Source: CAYFHQ01 sp964342805
GTDB taxonomy: Bacteria; Bacillota; Clostridia; Peptostreptococcales; Acidaminobacteraceae
Direction: 5' to 3'
NCBI GenBank assembly: GCA_964342805.1
Contig: CAYFHQ010000006.1
Location: 23,282-87,281, forward strand
DNA: 64,000 nucleotides
The position numbers and the translations under genes were made by a program. The notes beneath the pieces are model-generated. The model was not told the DNA's origin. It did not search any database and was given only the letters and a program-made list of their open reading frames with translations. Shown here piece after piece: positions 57,001 to 64,000 of this stretch (position 1 is the stretch's first letter; each line of letters opens with the position of its first letter).

Positions 57001-60000
57001 GAGAAGTCGTCACCAGGGTTGTACTCCGGTCCCCCCACCTTGTCGGTGTAGGGCTCGAAGAATCGGAATTCAAAACCGAGGATTTCCACAATGTCTCCAC
57101 CAACGGCAGAACCTTCCGTTGCGATTACCTGATTAATGGTCGGTGAAGAAATCGGGATGACATAAACAAATCCTTCAGGCCGTGCGTCTGACCCGCCGTC
57201 CTCATTCAAGATAACAACGGAAACTGCCAGTTTATCAATGCCATAGTCGGCAGACAGGTCCTTGGTGTAGGCTGGAACGTGGACTGTTACGTAGGAGTTG
57301 TCCACGGCCAGGAAGGTGTCGTCTTCCTCAACTTCCACGCCGTCAATGAAGACCTTCATGCCGTCTTCGAACTCAGACCCGGTAATGTCAATGGCAAAGC
57401 CACCTACTACAGAGCCCTTGTTGGGATCAATTTTAGTAATAACCGGATGGGTAGAGGACTGGGTCACATAGAAGAAGCCGTCCTGTCCGGTTTTTTCTGC
57501 GAATTTGGTGTCTGGGTTAATGACCCGGAGGTCTTTAAAACCCTTGCCTGTGCTTAAGGTTGGCACAGAGAAGGTAATTCTGTTTTTACTAATCACCTTG
57601 GCCTTGTGGCCCGTGATCTCCCGGGTACCTCCACTGTCGAAGGTGAATGGGGTTAGGAAGTCCAGTTCGACCCCGGTCCCGTCTTTGGCCCCACCATAGG
57701 TGCCGCCGACCCGGATGAAGTTGGTGCCAATGGTCACGTCCTGGACACCCCCACTATCCTTGGCCGCCTCGTATCTGGAGGAGGTGGAATTGTAGGTAAT
57801 GGTGTAGAGGTTGTCCCGACCATTGGAGAGGCGAATGTCCCCTGCCAGGTTGTAGGACAGGGTGTAGTAGACCGTGCCATCATAGAGGATCAAGCTTTCC
57901 GCATAGTCCGCCAAGTGGGCGCCCAGGGTTTCGTCCTTGTCCTGCTTGTTGAGGAGGACCTGGTTGTCCATCTTGAGTAGGAAGGTCGGTCCACCGGCAA
58001 TGGCCACGGTGGTGGTGTCCGTCAGGAAGCTAATGGTTGCGTCCCCAACCTTGTTGTTGTCCTTGTCAAAGGCCTCGTAATCCGTTGGTACAGCGTCATT
58101 GTAGCGAATATCATACCAGGTACTGTCCAGGTCGGTAATCCGTGGGTTCCGGTTGCCGTCCATGGCGTACCACCAAGTCTTGCTGTCTGCTTGGTTGGTA
58201 ATGTGAACGTTCTCAATAAAAGGTGACCATATGGCCTTCTGTCCACTCTCCTGGATGGCAATCTCATTGCCAGGGCTAGTGTAGGCATTAAAGGTAATGT
58301 TATTGGAGGCGTCAACATTGTAGGAGTTGACGTCGCTGCCGTCCAGGTAGACCCGGGTACCGATCAGACGTAAGCCGTCAAAGCCGGAAGTCGATGCAGC
58401 CGTTGGGTCTGGCTTTAGATAGTTGTCCCCATCAATGGCCACTAGGGTCGTGGCTGTACCCTTCTTGGGGTTAAAGTCTTCAATGGATGGATCTTGCTCA
58501 AAAGAGATAACATAAGTGAAGTCTGCAACGGCAAGGCCACCGTCCGGGTTGACGATTTGAAGCTGGGTTACCCCTGTCCGGCCTTGAGGCGCATCAAATT
58601 TCAATAGAATTTTTTCACCGTCCGGTGCGATCTCCCGCTTAAAGCCTGTGAGTTCTTCACCGTCCAGGTACATCTTCAGGCCGTCCTGGAAGTTGGACCC
58701 GGTAACGACCACTTCAATGCCGCCACCCACCGTTGTAATGGTTGGGTCTACCTTTTCGATAACCGGCACGTCTGGTGTGGTCACCACGTCAATGACGTCT
58801 GAAAGAATGGCCCGTCCACCAAACTGGTCACTTTGCCGTCTAGGGTTGGATATCTGAACGTGTTTGGACCCCAGGTCCTTGATCTGACCGGTATTTGGCA
58901 TACGAATGAGGATTTTAGTGCCCACGTCGTTGCCGTCTGTTCCGTCGACCACATTGTTGTTGTCGTCGACCACGGTCACTTCCAGTTGGAAGGGATTGGC
59001 CCCGTCCATGAGGACCGTTTCAGCACCTGCGTCCTCGTCGTCCTTGTATTTGACGATCCCTCGAACCGAACCAGACGTTTCATTGGGAAACAAGCCCAGC
59101 TGGTACTTGGTTTCGAAGGTATTGTCGTTGTTTTTCTTGATCAAAACCGTTGGGTAACGGGTAATGGTTCCGCCCCCGTCAACCTCACGGCTAACCAGGA
59201 AGTTGGTCCCCTTGACTACCAGCAGGGTGTCCTCGGCCAGCTTGTGGGAGGCCCCGAAAGTCTCCACTTGGAGTTTGGGCGGCACGACTTCCGTAATGGT
59301 TGGGGTCAGGGTAGAAGGAATAAACTCATAGCCGTCCTGCTTGGTCACGATCTGGCTAAAGGTATAGACCTTGTTGGGTGGTGCTGTTTCCGTTAGGACC
59401 GTGGTGATTTCCACAATGACGTCCTTAAAGGGGTCTGTTTCTGCGTCATCGATGGTGTCTGTGGTCACCAGGATGGAGTCCGGTACACCCTTGATCACGT
59501 TAAAACTATTGTCTGGATTCTTGGCAAAGAAAACCTTTTTACCAATCTGAATCTTGATATCTCTAACGATGGTAACCGCATTGCCATTGTAGGTACCGTC
59601 GTTGTACTCCACTTTCAAGGTCTGGTCCGCGTCCGCCCCATAAGGGTTGGGATCCGGTGGGTTTTTAAAGTTGCCGTCTGCCGTCAGGTCAGGCAGGTTG
59701 AGGGTCAGGAGGTTACGACCGGAAATCTGCACATTGGCCCCAGTGTCTGGCCCCTTCAGGGGGAATATCTGCTCAATGGTTGGCTTAAAGCCCGACCCGA
59801 TAACGGTGAAGACTTCAGGCGTCCCCCCGCCTACGGTCTGCTCGGCAATCACTTCACCGGACACCGTATTGGTCAGGACTACAAAATAGGACCGGAGCTC
59901 AAAATCCACGTGCTCTGGGACCTTAATGAGGATTTCATTGTTGTCGGCGTCAATGGCCACAGTCTCGGCCTTGTTGACGTCGGAGTATTCGTCAGACCCG

Positions 60001-60848
60001 TCCAGGGCCTTGAGGAAGTAGGCTGTGTAGTTCTTGGTTTCGTCCACGTTGTCCGCCGTAAACCGGACCTGGTCACCCTTGGCCCCAGTGTTGGGGAACA
60101 TGGCCAGGTTGTTGAGGCCCAAGTCTTCAACAAAACGGAATACACTACCGTATAGGTACTGGACTGAGGTATTAATGCCACTTGGGGTTGTATTCTTGGA
60201 AAAAACAATATTCTGATAGCCCTTGTCACCGGGAACTGGAGGTTCTTCCATGGTGATCTGGTTGGCATTGTTAATGGTCACATAGGAGTCGGCAGCATGG
60301 ATAGTTCGCGTCTGAACCCGGCCATATTCAGCCGTTACCGTTGTGCCGTCAATCTGATCGAAGTTGTTACCCGACAAGACCTGGGGAGTCGATGCGCCCC
60401 CAGCGCCGTCATAATTGGACACGTTCACGTTTTTGGCCGATATACCGTCAATGGTTGGAAACTGGTTGAGGCCCATGTCGATATCTGTGGTCCCGATCCG
60501 AAGGACACCTGTTAGGGTCTTGGCTTCGTCAGCTGTAAAGGTGAACTTCACAAAACCGTCTTCGTCAACGATCTTTTCACCCATCTCCTGTAGACCACCA
60601 CCAATGCCGGCCTTTTCAAAACGGACGGTCTTGCCCGCCAGGCCTGAACCGGTGATTTCCACGTAGGCACCCACGGTGTCAAAGGACTGGTGTTCACGGA
60701 CGTACTTGATATTGGTCACGTCTATACCGTCCCCCACGTCCACTGCGTAGGATGTTTGTAAGTCAATGCTGGGAAGTCCGCCAAATAGTAAGGCCAATAT
60801 GGTGATGACTGCTAGCCACTTTTTCAAGAATCCTGATCCGTACCTCAT
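54069..60848 (-). CDS. Giant IPT/TIG-repeat surface protein
   Basis: A 2259-aa secreted protein. Signal peptide ~1-38 (WLAVITILALLFGGLPSI). At least eight IPT/TIG domains are visible by their starts, e.g. PTIEQIFPLKGPDTGANVQI, PVIEKVDPTITTVGGGIEVV, PVITKIDPNKGSVVGGFAID, PTLTTVSPSKGQKQGQEVKD and PKINEINPTETSVFGGNQIT. An fn3-like domain (~1880-1980, SDPIGLKAEVVDN...) follows, then a C-terminal region resembling the ends of other surface proteins (LALYKYNTATGQWTKM-like). No SLH or LPXTG motif is seen, so it may be held by its two SLH-bearing operon partners. ATG at 60848 follows GGAGGG by six bases. Codons are GC-rich. Confidence 0.87.
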   Translation of the reverse strand: MRYGSGFLKKWLAVITILALLFGGLPSIDLQTSYAVDVGDGIDVTNIKYVREHQSFDTVGAYVEITGSGLAGKTVRFEKAGIGGGLQEMGEKIVDEDGFVKFTFTADEAKTLTGVLRIGTTDIDMGLNQFPTIDGISAKNVNVSNYDGAGGASTPQVLSGNNFDQIDGTTVTAEYGRVQTRTIHAADSYVTINNANQITMEEPPVPGDKGYQNIVFSKNTTPSGINTSVQYLYGSVFRFVEDLGLNNLAMFPNTGAKGDQVRFTADNVDETKNYTAYFLKALDGSDEYSDVNKAETVAIDADNNEILIKVPEHVDFELRSYFVVLTNTVSGEVIAEQTVGGGTPEVFTVIGSGFKPTIEQIFPLKGPDTGANVQISGRNLLTLNLPDLTADGNFKNPPDPNPYGADADQTLKVEYNDGTYNGNAVTIVRDIKIQIGKKVFFAKNPDNSFNVIKGVPDSILVTTDTIDDAETDPFKDVIVEITTVLTETAPPNKVYTFSQIVTKQDGYEFIPSTLTPTITEVVPPKLQVETFGASHKLAEDTLLVVKGTNFLVSREVDGGGTITRYPTVLIKKNNDNTFETKYQLGLFPNETSGSVRGIVKYKDDEDAGAETVLMDGANPFQLEVTVVDDNNNVVDGTDGNDVGTKILIRMPNTGQIKDLGSKHVQISNPRRQSDQFGGRAILSDVIDVVTTPDVPVIEKVDPTITTVGGGIEVVVTGSNFQDGLKMYLDGEELTGFKREIAPDGEKILLKFDAPQGRTGVTQLQIVNPDGGLAVADFTYVISFEQDPSIEDFNPKKGTATTLVAIDGDNYLKPDPTAASTSGFDGLRLIGTRVYLDGSDVNSYNVDASNNITFNAYTSPGNEIAIQESGQKAIWSPFIENVHITNQADSKTWWYAMDGNRNPRITDLDSTWYDIRYNDAVPTDYEAFDKDNNKVGDATISFLTDTTTVAIAGGPTFLLKMDNQVLLNKQDKDETLGAHLADYAESLILYDGTVYYTLSYNLAGDIRLSNGRDNLYTITYNSTSSRYEAAKDSGGVQDVTIGTNFIRVGGTYGGAKDGTGVELDFLTPFTFDSGGTREITGHKAKVISKNRITFSVPTLSTGKGFKDLRVINPDTKFAEKTGQDGFFYVTQSSTHPVITKIDPNKGSVVGGFAIDITGSEFEDGMKVFIDGVEVEEDDTFLAVDNSYVTVHVPAYTKDLSADYGIDKLAVSVVILNEDGGSDARPEGFVYVIPISSPTINQVIATEGSAVGGDIVEILGFEFRFFEPYTDKVGGPEYNPGDDFSDLYANGVWDDLLDAGVDPDAVQEIPDNQTPYFTEYLSSPVLPSVYFGENKAKIVEFAKGYMKVITPKHDPGKVDVYVVNNDLGVSNRIEYTYTSSAPTLTTVSPSKGQKQGQEVKDLFGSDLRRDTIKGYHNNVDNAIVDIPDVAARVRFADIDNREIARTLPNSGLIFNGKTTVNLTGGLKVEYDGGLDQVKMSVEENGKIYTRTFTNYDDKEVFLPMEMLQNGAEFYVPNGYDEEDGTAYSGKVYEYIRLEIDDKRLYVERGWAPKVTYDTAQHVQVVTSSYYSIDTVKITYVNPDQGTAQIDFTYTNPDSEPKIFAVLPNKLSADTNHYIIEGGVNAEIGIEIQGLDFRPGLEVRVNDRVISIAELTTKTINNVEYDVIIALVPPGSGSDIDQLYSITVENTDFGLANSATTDDLVSADKKPFYFVHRKPLSGPKINEINPTETSVFGGNQITISGSDFRTGALVLIGSPGGVPVSNLTIENDNTIIKFTTPTGLTVGDKTIQVQNADFGQDSLSGGLKIVSYPTVATEVKDENGANPVTRVSVEGGDKIQLTGTMFQTGAKVVFGGTRTERKDETATGEVGLWKDDKYYIIEGGVVATAVEVTNTTTMVVTVPLFENEGDITVTVINPDGGISDGDVTLEFRVPVPSDPIGLKAEVVDNRYIKLFDYFSEKVEYYEIYYTISSSTATTLEANDYRDFKYIQTTAIEPFKVTRIPGFENLQKGQRIHFVLKAVNKFGPSSWSNIASIEWEILDKIEELGPEDVDGGLDVPEGKTHRVEQDGNKSIVDLASTGLPEKLVITLTEFELDNGQERLINVPPSAVQQVNSIVLIDYGDSKLQFVPTALNTQEFRERNFYEATYGRILTQWMNNSYSSLLQNAIPRGMKSVSKVYNLDVSVINNTGSQQLDQVNGAMDIVMPYSNTSLTFVNESTIALYKYNTATGQWTKMASQLDMANNSVSTRITEPGYYMLLGNR

Positions 60849-61261
60849 GTGAAACCCTCCATGGTTCATGCCCCAAGTACATGCATAGTCTATATCGAAT
60901 AATGGCAATAATTTGCCTCTTGTCTATTTACGACAGATGATCATTTCAATTATCGGTAGAAAAACCCGTCAACTTTAGTCTTTTGACCACTTTCAGCGGT
61001 TTTTGCTGGTAATTTTGCGGACTTATCTACTCTAATGTTACCACTTCTGTGTTACAGGTACTGTTACAAGGCCATTACAGGGTCATTACTTTAGGCTTAG
61101 CGGTCAGGATCTTCTAGTAACTCTCAAGTTTCATGGAATATTTGACGAAGTCTGTTCACTTTTCCTTACCGTTTCGATAAGATAGACCCAAAGGCTAACA
61201 AGAAACCAGGACGATATACGGGCATATCCGTCCTATCACCTACAAGCGGGGAGACTTTTGT
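60849..61261. other. Divergent regulatory region
   Basis: No gene. It separates the minus-strand TIG operon from the plus-strand PAS-EAL gene and carries the sigma-28-like promoter at 60950-60977. AAAAACC and GGTTTTT plus GTCAA and TTGAC form nested inverted repeats around 60960-61005. No clear plus-strand promoter or c-di-GMP riboswitch was recognised. Confidence 0.5.
60950..60977 (-). promoter_or_regulatory. Sigma-28 (SigD/FliA)-like promoter of the TIG operon
   Basis: Minus strand: TAAAGTT (TAAA at 60977-60974), 16 bases after TAAA, then ACCGATAA (60957-60950). The known consensus is TAAA-N15-GCCGATAA. The match is 7 of 8 in the -10 and full in the -35, with one extra spacer base. TTGACG overlaps it but has no good sigma-A -10. 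The leader would be about 95 bases. Confidence 0.55.
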
Positions 61262-63001
61262 ATGACAAACCAACAGGCATTAGCCATGCTCCAAACCAAA
61301 AGCAAGCGCTTTGAGCGCATGCTGGAGCTCTTTAATACCAAGGACATGGGCCTGTGGGAGATGCTCCCAGACGGCCGGGTAACCTTTTACAATCAAGCCT
61401 TTTATGAACATTTTGACCTGCCCCATCCAGAGTCCCATATGGATGACTGGATCAGGCTCATTTTTGAGGACGACCAGGCCCACTTTAAAAAGGGTTTGGA
61501 AACCCATGAGGAACTGGAGTTGGAGTCCTTCACCTCCACCTACCGGGTCTACCGAAAGGACCTTTCCATTGCCTGGATTGAGGCCCAGGGGGTTGCCCAG
61601 TTCAGCCGGGACGGGAAAATCATTTTTATGGTGGGCACCCACAAGGACGTGACCCACAAACGCAACCTGGACAACAAGGTCTTTAAAGCCGCCTACATGG
61701 ATGCCCGGACAGGTCTCTATAACCGGTCCAAACTGGAACGGGACTTGGACATTGCCTGCGGGGGAGAAACCGACCGAACCCTCCTCCTCTTTCGCTTCCA
61801 CCCCTTCCACAAGTTCGCCATGGTCCACGGCCAAGAACAGGTGGAAGAAAAGATGCGGGTTTACCTAGAACCTGTTCTGGACAGGCTTTCAACCTACTTC
61901 CACATTTATCGTGCCACTGAAGATACCCTGGCCTTACTCAGCCATGATCAAGTGGAAATCGGCCTCCTTGACATGGTTCACAGGACCCTTATGGACACCC
62001 TGGACCGCCTCCACAAGCGTGAGCCCTTGATGAAAAGTTTAAAGGCCTATGCTGCAGCCATTTCTTTGTCTTCTGTGGGCGAGTCCGTTGGAGAGGAACC
62101 CACCGTCAAGACGGTTTTACGCAGGTCCTTTATGTGCCTAACAGAAGCCCAACAGCAAAAAAGCCCTGCCCTCTTGTTCCACGACCACCAGGTCCGGTTT
62201 CGGGTGGAGCGCCAGCTACACATTGAAACCCAGATGTTGGCTTCACTGGACAAGGGAGAGTTCTACGCCGTATTCCAACCGGTTGTGAAAGCCAGAAGCC
62301 GGGGAATATTGGGCTTTGAGTCCCTGCTCCGTTGGGAAAGTGAGAAATACGGAGCCATTTATCCAGACGAGTTTATTCCCGTAGCCGAGCAAAACAGGGA
62401 AATCCACCAGTTGGGTCACTTCGTCCTGGACCAGGCCATTGACTTTATCAAGGCCTATAACAAGCACCATAATTGTGACGCCCGTATTGGCGTCAATATC
62501 TCCATTATTCAGATCTTGCAGGAGGACTTTGTTGACCAGGTCCTGCACATGGTTAAGATTCATAACCTGTCTCCCCGCAACCTGGTCTTGGAGATCACAG
62601 AGAGCCTCATGTATGAAGACCCCAAGACCCTCTTCAAGCGACTCCGGGCCCTTAAGGAGATTGGGGTGGGCATTTCCCTGGACGACTTTGGGGCAGGTTA
62701 TGCCTCCATGAAAAGCCTCTTTATTACACCGTTGAGTAATATAAAGATCGACAAGGAGATCATTACCCACCTCCAGTCCGACCAGATCAACGTGGACCTG
62801 GTCAAGAGTGTGGTCAAATCCTGCCACGCCCACAATGTAAGTGTTGTAGCAGAAGGGATTGAAACCGACGAGTATGTGGAGATTGCCAAACACTTGGGGG
62901 TCGACTTTATTCAAGGCTACTACTTTTCAAGGCCCCTCAGTTGGGACCAGGCCATGGGGACACCCTTGGATGTGTTTGTTCATGGCAATTCACACGAGTA
63001 A
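61262..63001 (+). CDS. PAS - degenerate GGDEF - EAL phosphodiesterase
   Basis: A 579-aa cytoplasmic protein. A PAS domain (~20-140, DMGLWEMLPDGRVTFYNQAFYEHF) ends with a PAC-like GTHKDVTHKR. A GGDEF-like domain (~145-310) begins normally (DARTGLYNRSKLERDL) but has RATEDTLAL in place of the GGDEF motif, so it cannot be a cyclase. The EAL domain (~325-575) reads ESL (Glu353) and keeps ITES, DDFGAGYASM, NIKIDKEI and AEGIET, so c-di-GMP hydrolysis is likely. ATG at 61262 has GGGGAG seven bases ahead. It is the only plus-strand gene and is divergent from the TIG operon. Confidence 0.9.
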   Translation: MTNQQALAMLQTKSKRFERMLELFNTKDMGLWEMLPDGRVTFYNQAFYEHFDLPHPESHMDDWIRLIFEDDQAHFKKGLETHEELELESFTSTYRVYRKDLSIAWIEAQGVAQFSRDGKIIFMVGTHKDVTHKRNLDNKVFKAAYMDARTGLYNRSKLERDLDIACGGETDRTLLLFRFHPFHKFAMVHGQEQVEEKMRVYLEPVLDRLSTYFHIYRATEDTLALLSHDQVEIGLLDMVHRTLMDTLDRLHKREPLMKSLKAYAAAISLSSVGESVGEEPTVKTVLRRSFMCLTEAQQQKSPALLFHDHQVRFRVERQLHIETQMLASLDKGEFYAVFQPVVKARSRGILGFESLLRWESEKYGAIYPDEFIPVAEQNREIHQLGHFVLDQAIDFIKAYNKHHNCDARIGVNISIIQILQEDFVDQVLHMVKIHNLSPRNLVLEITESLMYEDPKTLFKRLRALKEIGVGISLDDFGAGYASMKSLFITPLSNIKIDKEIITHLQSDQINVDLVKSVVKSCHAHNVSVVAEGIETDEYVEIAKHLGVDFIQGYYFSRPLSWDQAMGTPLDVFVHGNSHE

Positions 63002-63088
63002 GCAGGTCAAAATAATAAAATGGTTAATGGCTAAACGATATGTCAGTGGCATGGTTTAGTGATAAGGTCATACAAATAGGACAAAAAT

Positions 63089-63127
63089 AAAGCTATCTTG
63101 AGATTTCTGATCTCGAGGTAGCTTTTT
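63089..63127. terminator. Bidirectional terminator between convergent genes
   Basis: A 16-bp stem (AAAGCTATCTTGAGAT with ATCTCGAGGTAGCTTT, two G-U pairs) with loop TTCTG, with T on the 3' side and A on the 5' side. It serves the PAS-EAL gene and probably the symporter gene too. Confidence 0.9.
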
Positions 63128-63168
63128 GAATGTTTGAATTGGAATGATATGCGCTAGTGCGACCCTTA

Positions 63169-64000
63169 TCACTCAGCAGTACGGTAGTTGGCGTCATGCT
63201 TTCGGGCCTTGATGTCCCTGACCATGGCCTCAAAGCCTTCTCTATTGATGGAATAAGGCAACAGGGCCACCATGGACAAAATCATGAGGACAATGGGAAT
63301 GATGGTTAAGGTACTGAGTATCCCTAGCAGGGTGGTGTCGGTCTGGATGGCTGCTCCTGGTACATACTGGGTCCATTCTAGGACAGCTGCCACAAGCATA
63401 CCAGCCAGGGCTGTGGCCAACTTCTGACTGAAGCTATAGACTGCGTAGGAAATTCCTTCGGCTCGGGTGCCGGTTTTCCACTCCCCATACTCAATGGTGT
63501 CTGGGATCATGGCCCAACCCACGGTTGATATAGCTGCCATACCAAAGCTACTCAGGCCACCAAAGAACAAAATCCAACCTAACTCATCATAAGGGATAAA
63601 GTGAAAAACAATCGACCCGCCAATACCTATGACTGACCCGATCATGTAGGTGCCTTTTTTGTCCCATAGCTTGGTTGCCAAGGGAATCAAAAGGTTGGCC
63701 ACCAACATGGACAGGACAACTACGCCTAAGAAAAGGGGGAGCAAGTCACCGTTACCTATATTGTTATTCACATAGTAAATGGCAGCGGTTTCCCGGATAA
63801 ATACAGCAATATTGCCAATGAGCGAGGCGATGGTGACAACCAGCAAGGGCTTGTTCTGACGTAAAAGGGGCCAGATATCCTTGAGTTGATACTTGTCCCC
63901 AGCCGCTTGGCTCCTGCCCCTGTCCACTGCAGGCTTGGTCAGCCAAAAGCATAAGAGGAAAAAGATGAAAGCCAGTCCACTAAAGAGCAGGGCCACATTG
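63169..64000 (-). CDS. GPH-family sugar:cation symporter, C-terminal part
   Basis: The last ~276 residues of a protein that continues past the right edge; full-length relatives have ~450. About six or seven membrane helices are visible. The region GWAMIPDTIEYGEWKTGTRAEGISYAVYSFSQKLATALAG is the conserved hallmark of the glycoside-pentoside-hexuronide symporters (MelB/XylP/UidB type, MFS fold). The tail is cytoplasmic and basic. Substrate is probably a glycoside or hexuronide taken up with Na+ or H+. An apparent internal ATG at 63996 is not the start. It ends 42 bases from the shared terminator. Confidence 0.88.
   Translation of the reverse strand, partial: NVALLFSGLAFIFFLLCFWLTKPAVDRGRSQAAGDKYQLKDIWPLLRQNKPLLVVTIASLIGNIAVFIRETAAIYYVNNNIGNGDLLPLFLGVVVLSMLVANLLIPLATKLWDKKGTYMIGSVIGIGGSIVFHFIPYDELGWILFFGGLSSFGMAAISTVGWAMIPDTIEYGEWKTGTRAEGISYAVYSFSQKLATALAGMLVAAVLEWTQYVPGAAIQTDTTLLGILSTLTIIPIVLMILSMVALLPYSINREGFEAMVRDIKARKHDANYRTAE

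Noticed and set aside
58833..59396. 187-aa plus-strand frame inside the TIG gene
   Set aside because: It lies opposite a clear TIG-repeat coding sequence and shows no domain or ribosome binding site.
60849..61261. A c-di-GMP (GEMM) riboswitch in the divergent region
   Set aside because: No conserved GEMM core sequence was recognised on either strand.

Overview
The window looks like a chromosomal piece of a low-to-mid-GC Firmicute, most likely a Clostridia-type anaerobe. The signs are strong GGAGG-type ribosome binding sites with ATG, GTG and TTG starts, many S-layer-homology (SLH) proteins with Gram-positive-style signal peptides, a CsbB/GtcA-like glycosyltransferase pair, TadE-like pilus genes, and PAS/GGDEF/EAL proteins. 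The genus cannot be fixed from the sequence alone. Nearly everything is on the minus strand; the only convincing plus-strand gene is a PAS-EAL protein at 61.3-63.0 kb. No tRNA, rRNA, insertion sequence or CRISPR array was seen.

Layout. 0-5.6 kb: the 5' end of an SLH gene, a GT2-GtrA lipid-linked sugar pair, two TadE-like pilus proteins and a PAS-GGDEF-EAL protein. 5.7-16.6 kb: an SLH-anchored Ig-like protein, a Vpr/lactocepin-type subtilase with a long coiled-coil insertion, and a secreted GH26-type glycosidase. 16.7-30.4 kb: a type I secretion operon, hlyB - hlyD - lipoprotein - giant RTX protein (2877 aa). 30.4-40.3 kb: a 1458-aa Ig-like protein with a ~590-residue super-repeat, a Big2/SLH protein, and two TolC-family proteins. 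40.4-47.6 kb: two N-terminal-SLH proteins built of SbsA-like Ig repeats; the 1586-aa one has features of the main S-layer protein. 47.9-61 kb: an S41 carboxy-terminal processing peptidase, then a three-gene operon of giant TIG-repeat and SLH proteins whose upstream region carries a sigma-28-like promoter. 61.3-64 kb: the PAS-EAL gene and the 3' part of a GPH-family sugar symporter.

How it fits together. This is a cell-surface island: S-layer and anchored adhesin-like proteins, proteases that could process them, a glycosylation pair, and two c-di-GMP enzymes that could set sessile/motile state. Its standout is a full set of type I secretion parts (ABC exporter with a catalytically dead C39-like domain, HlyD adaptor, two TolC-family proteins) with a very large RTX substrate, in what otherwise reads as a single-membrane, S-layered cell. 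The two TolC-like proteins appear to lack beta-barrel segments, so they may form a wall- or S-layer-spanning conduit rather than an outer-membrane pore. This is the best candidate here for an undescribed system.

Base composition changes along the window. The flanks and the TIG operon are GC-richer (36 of 60 bases at 54661-54720), while the secretion and Big2 section is AT-richer (23 of 60 at 36601-36660).
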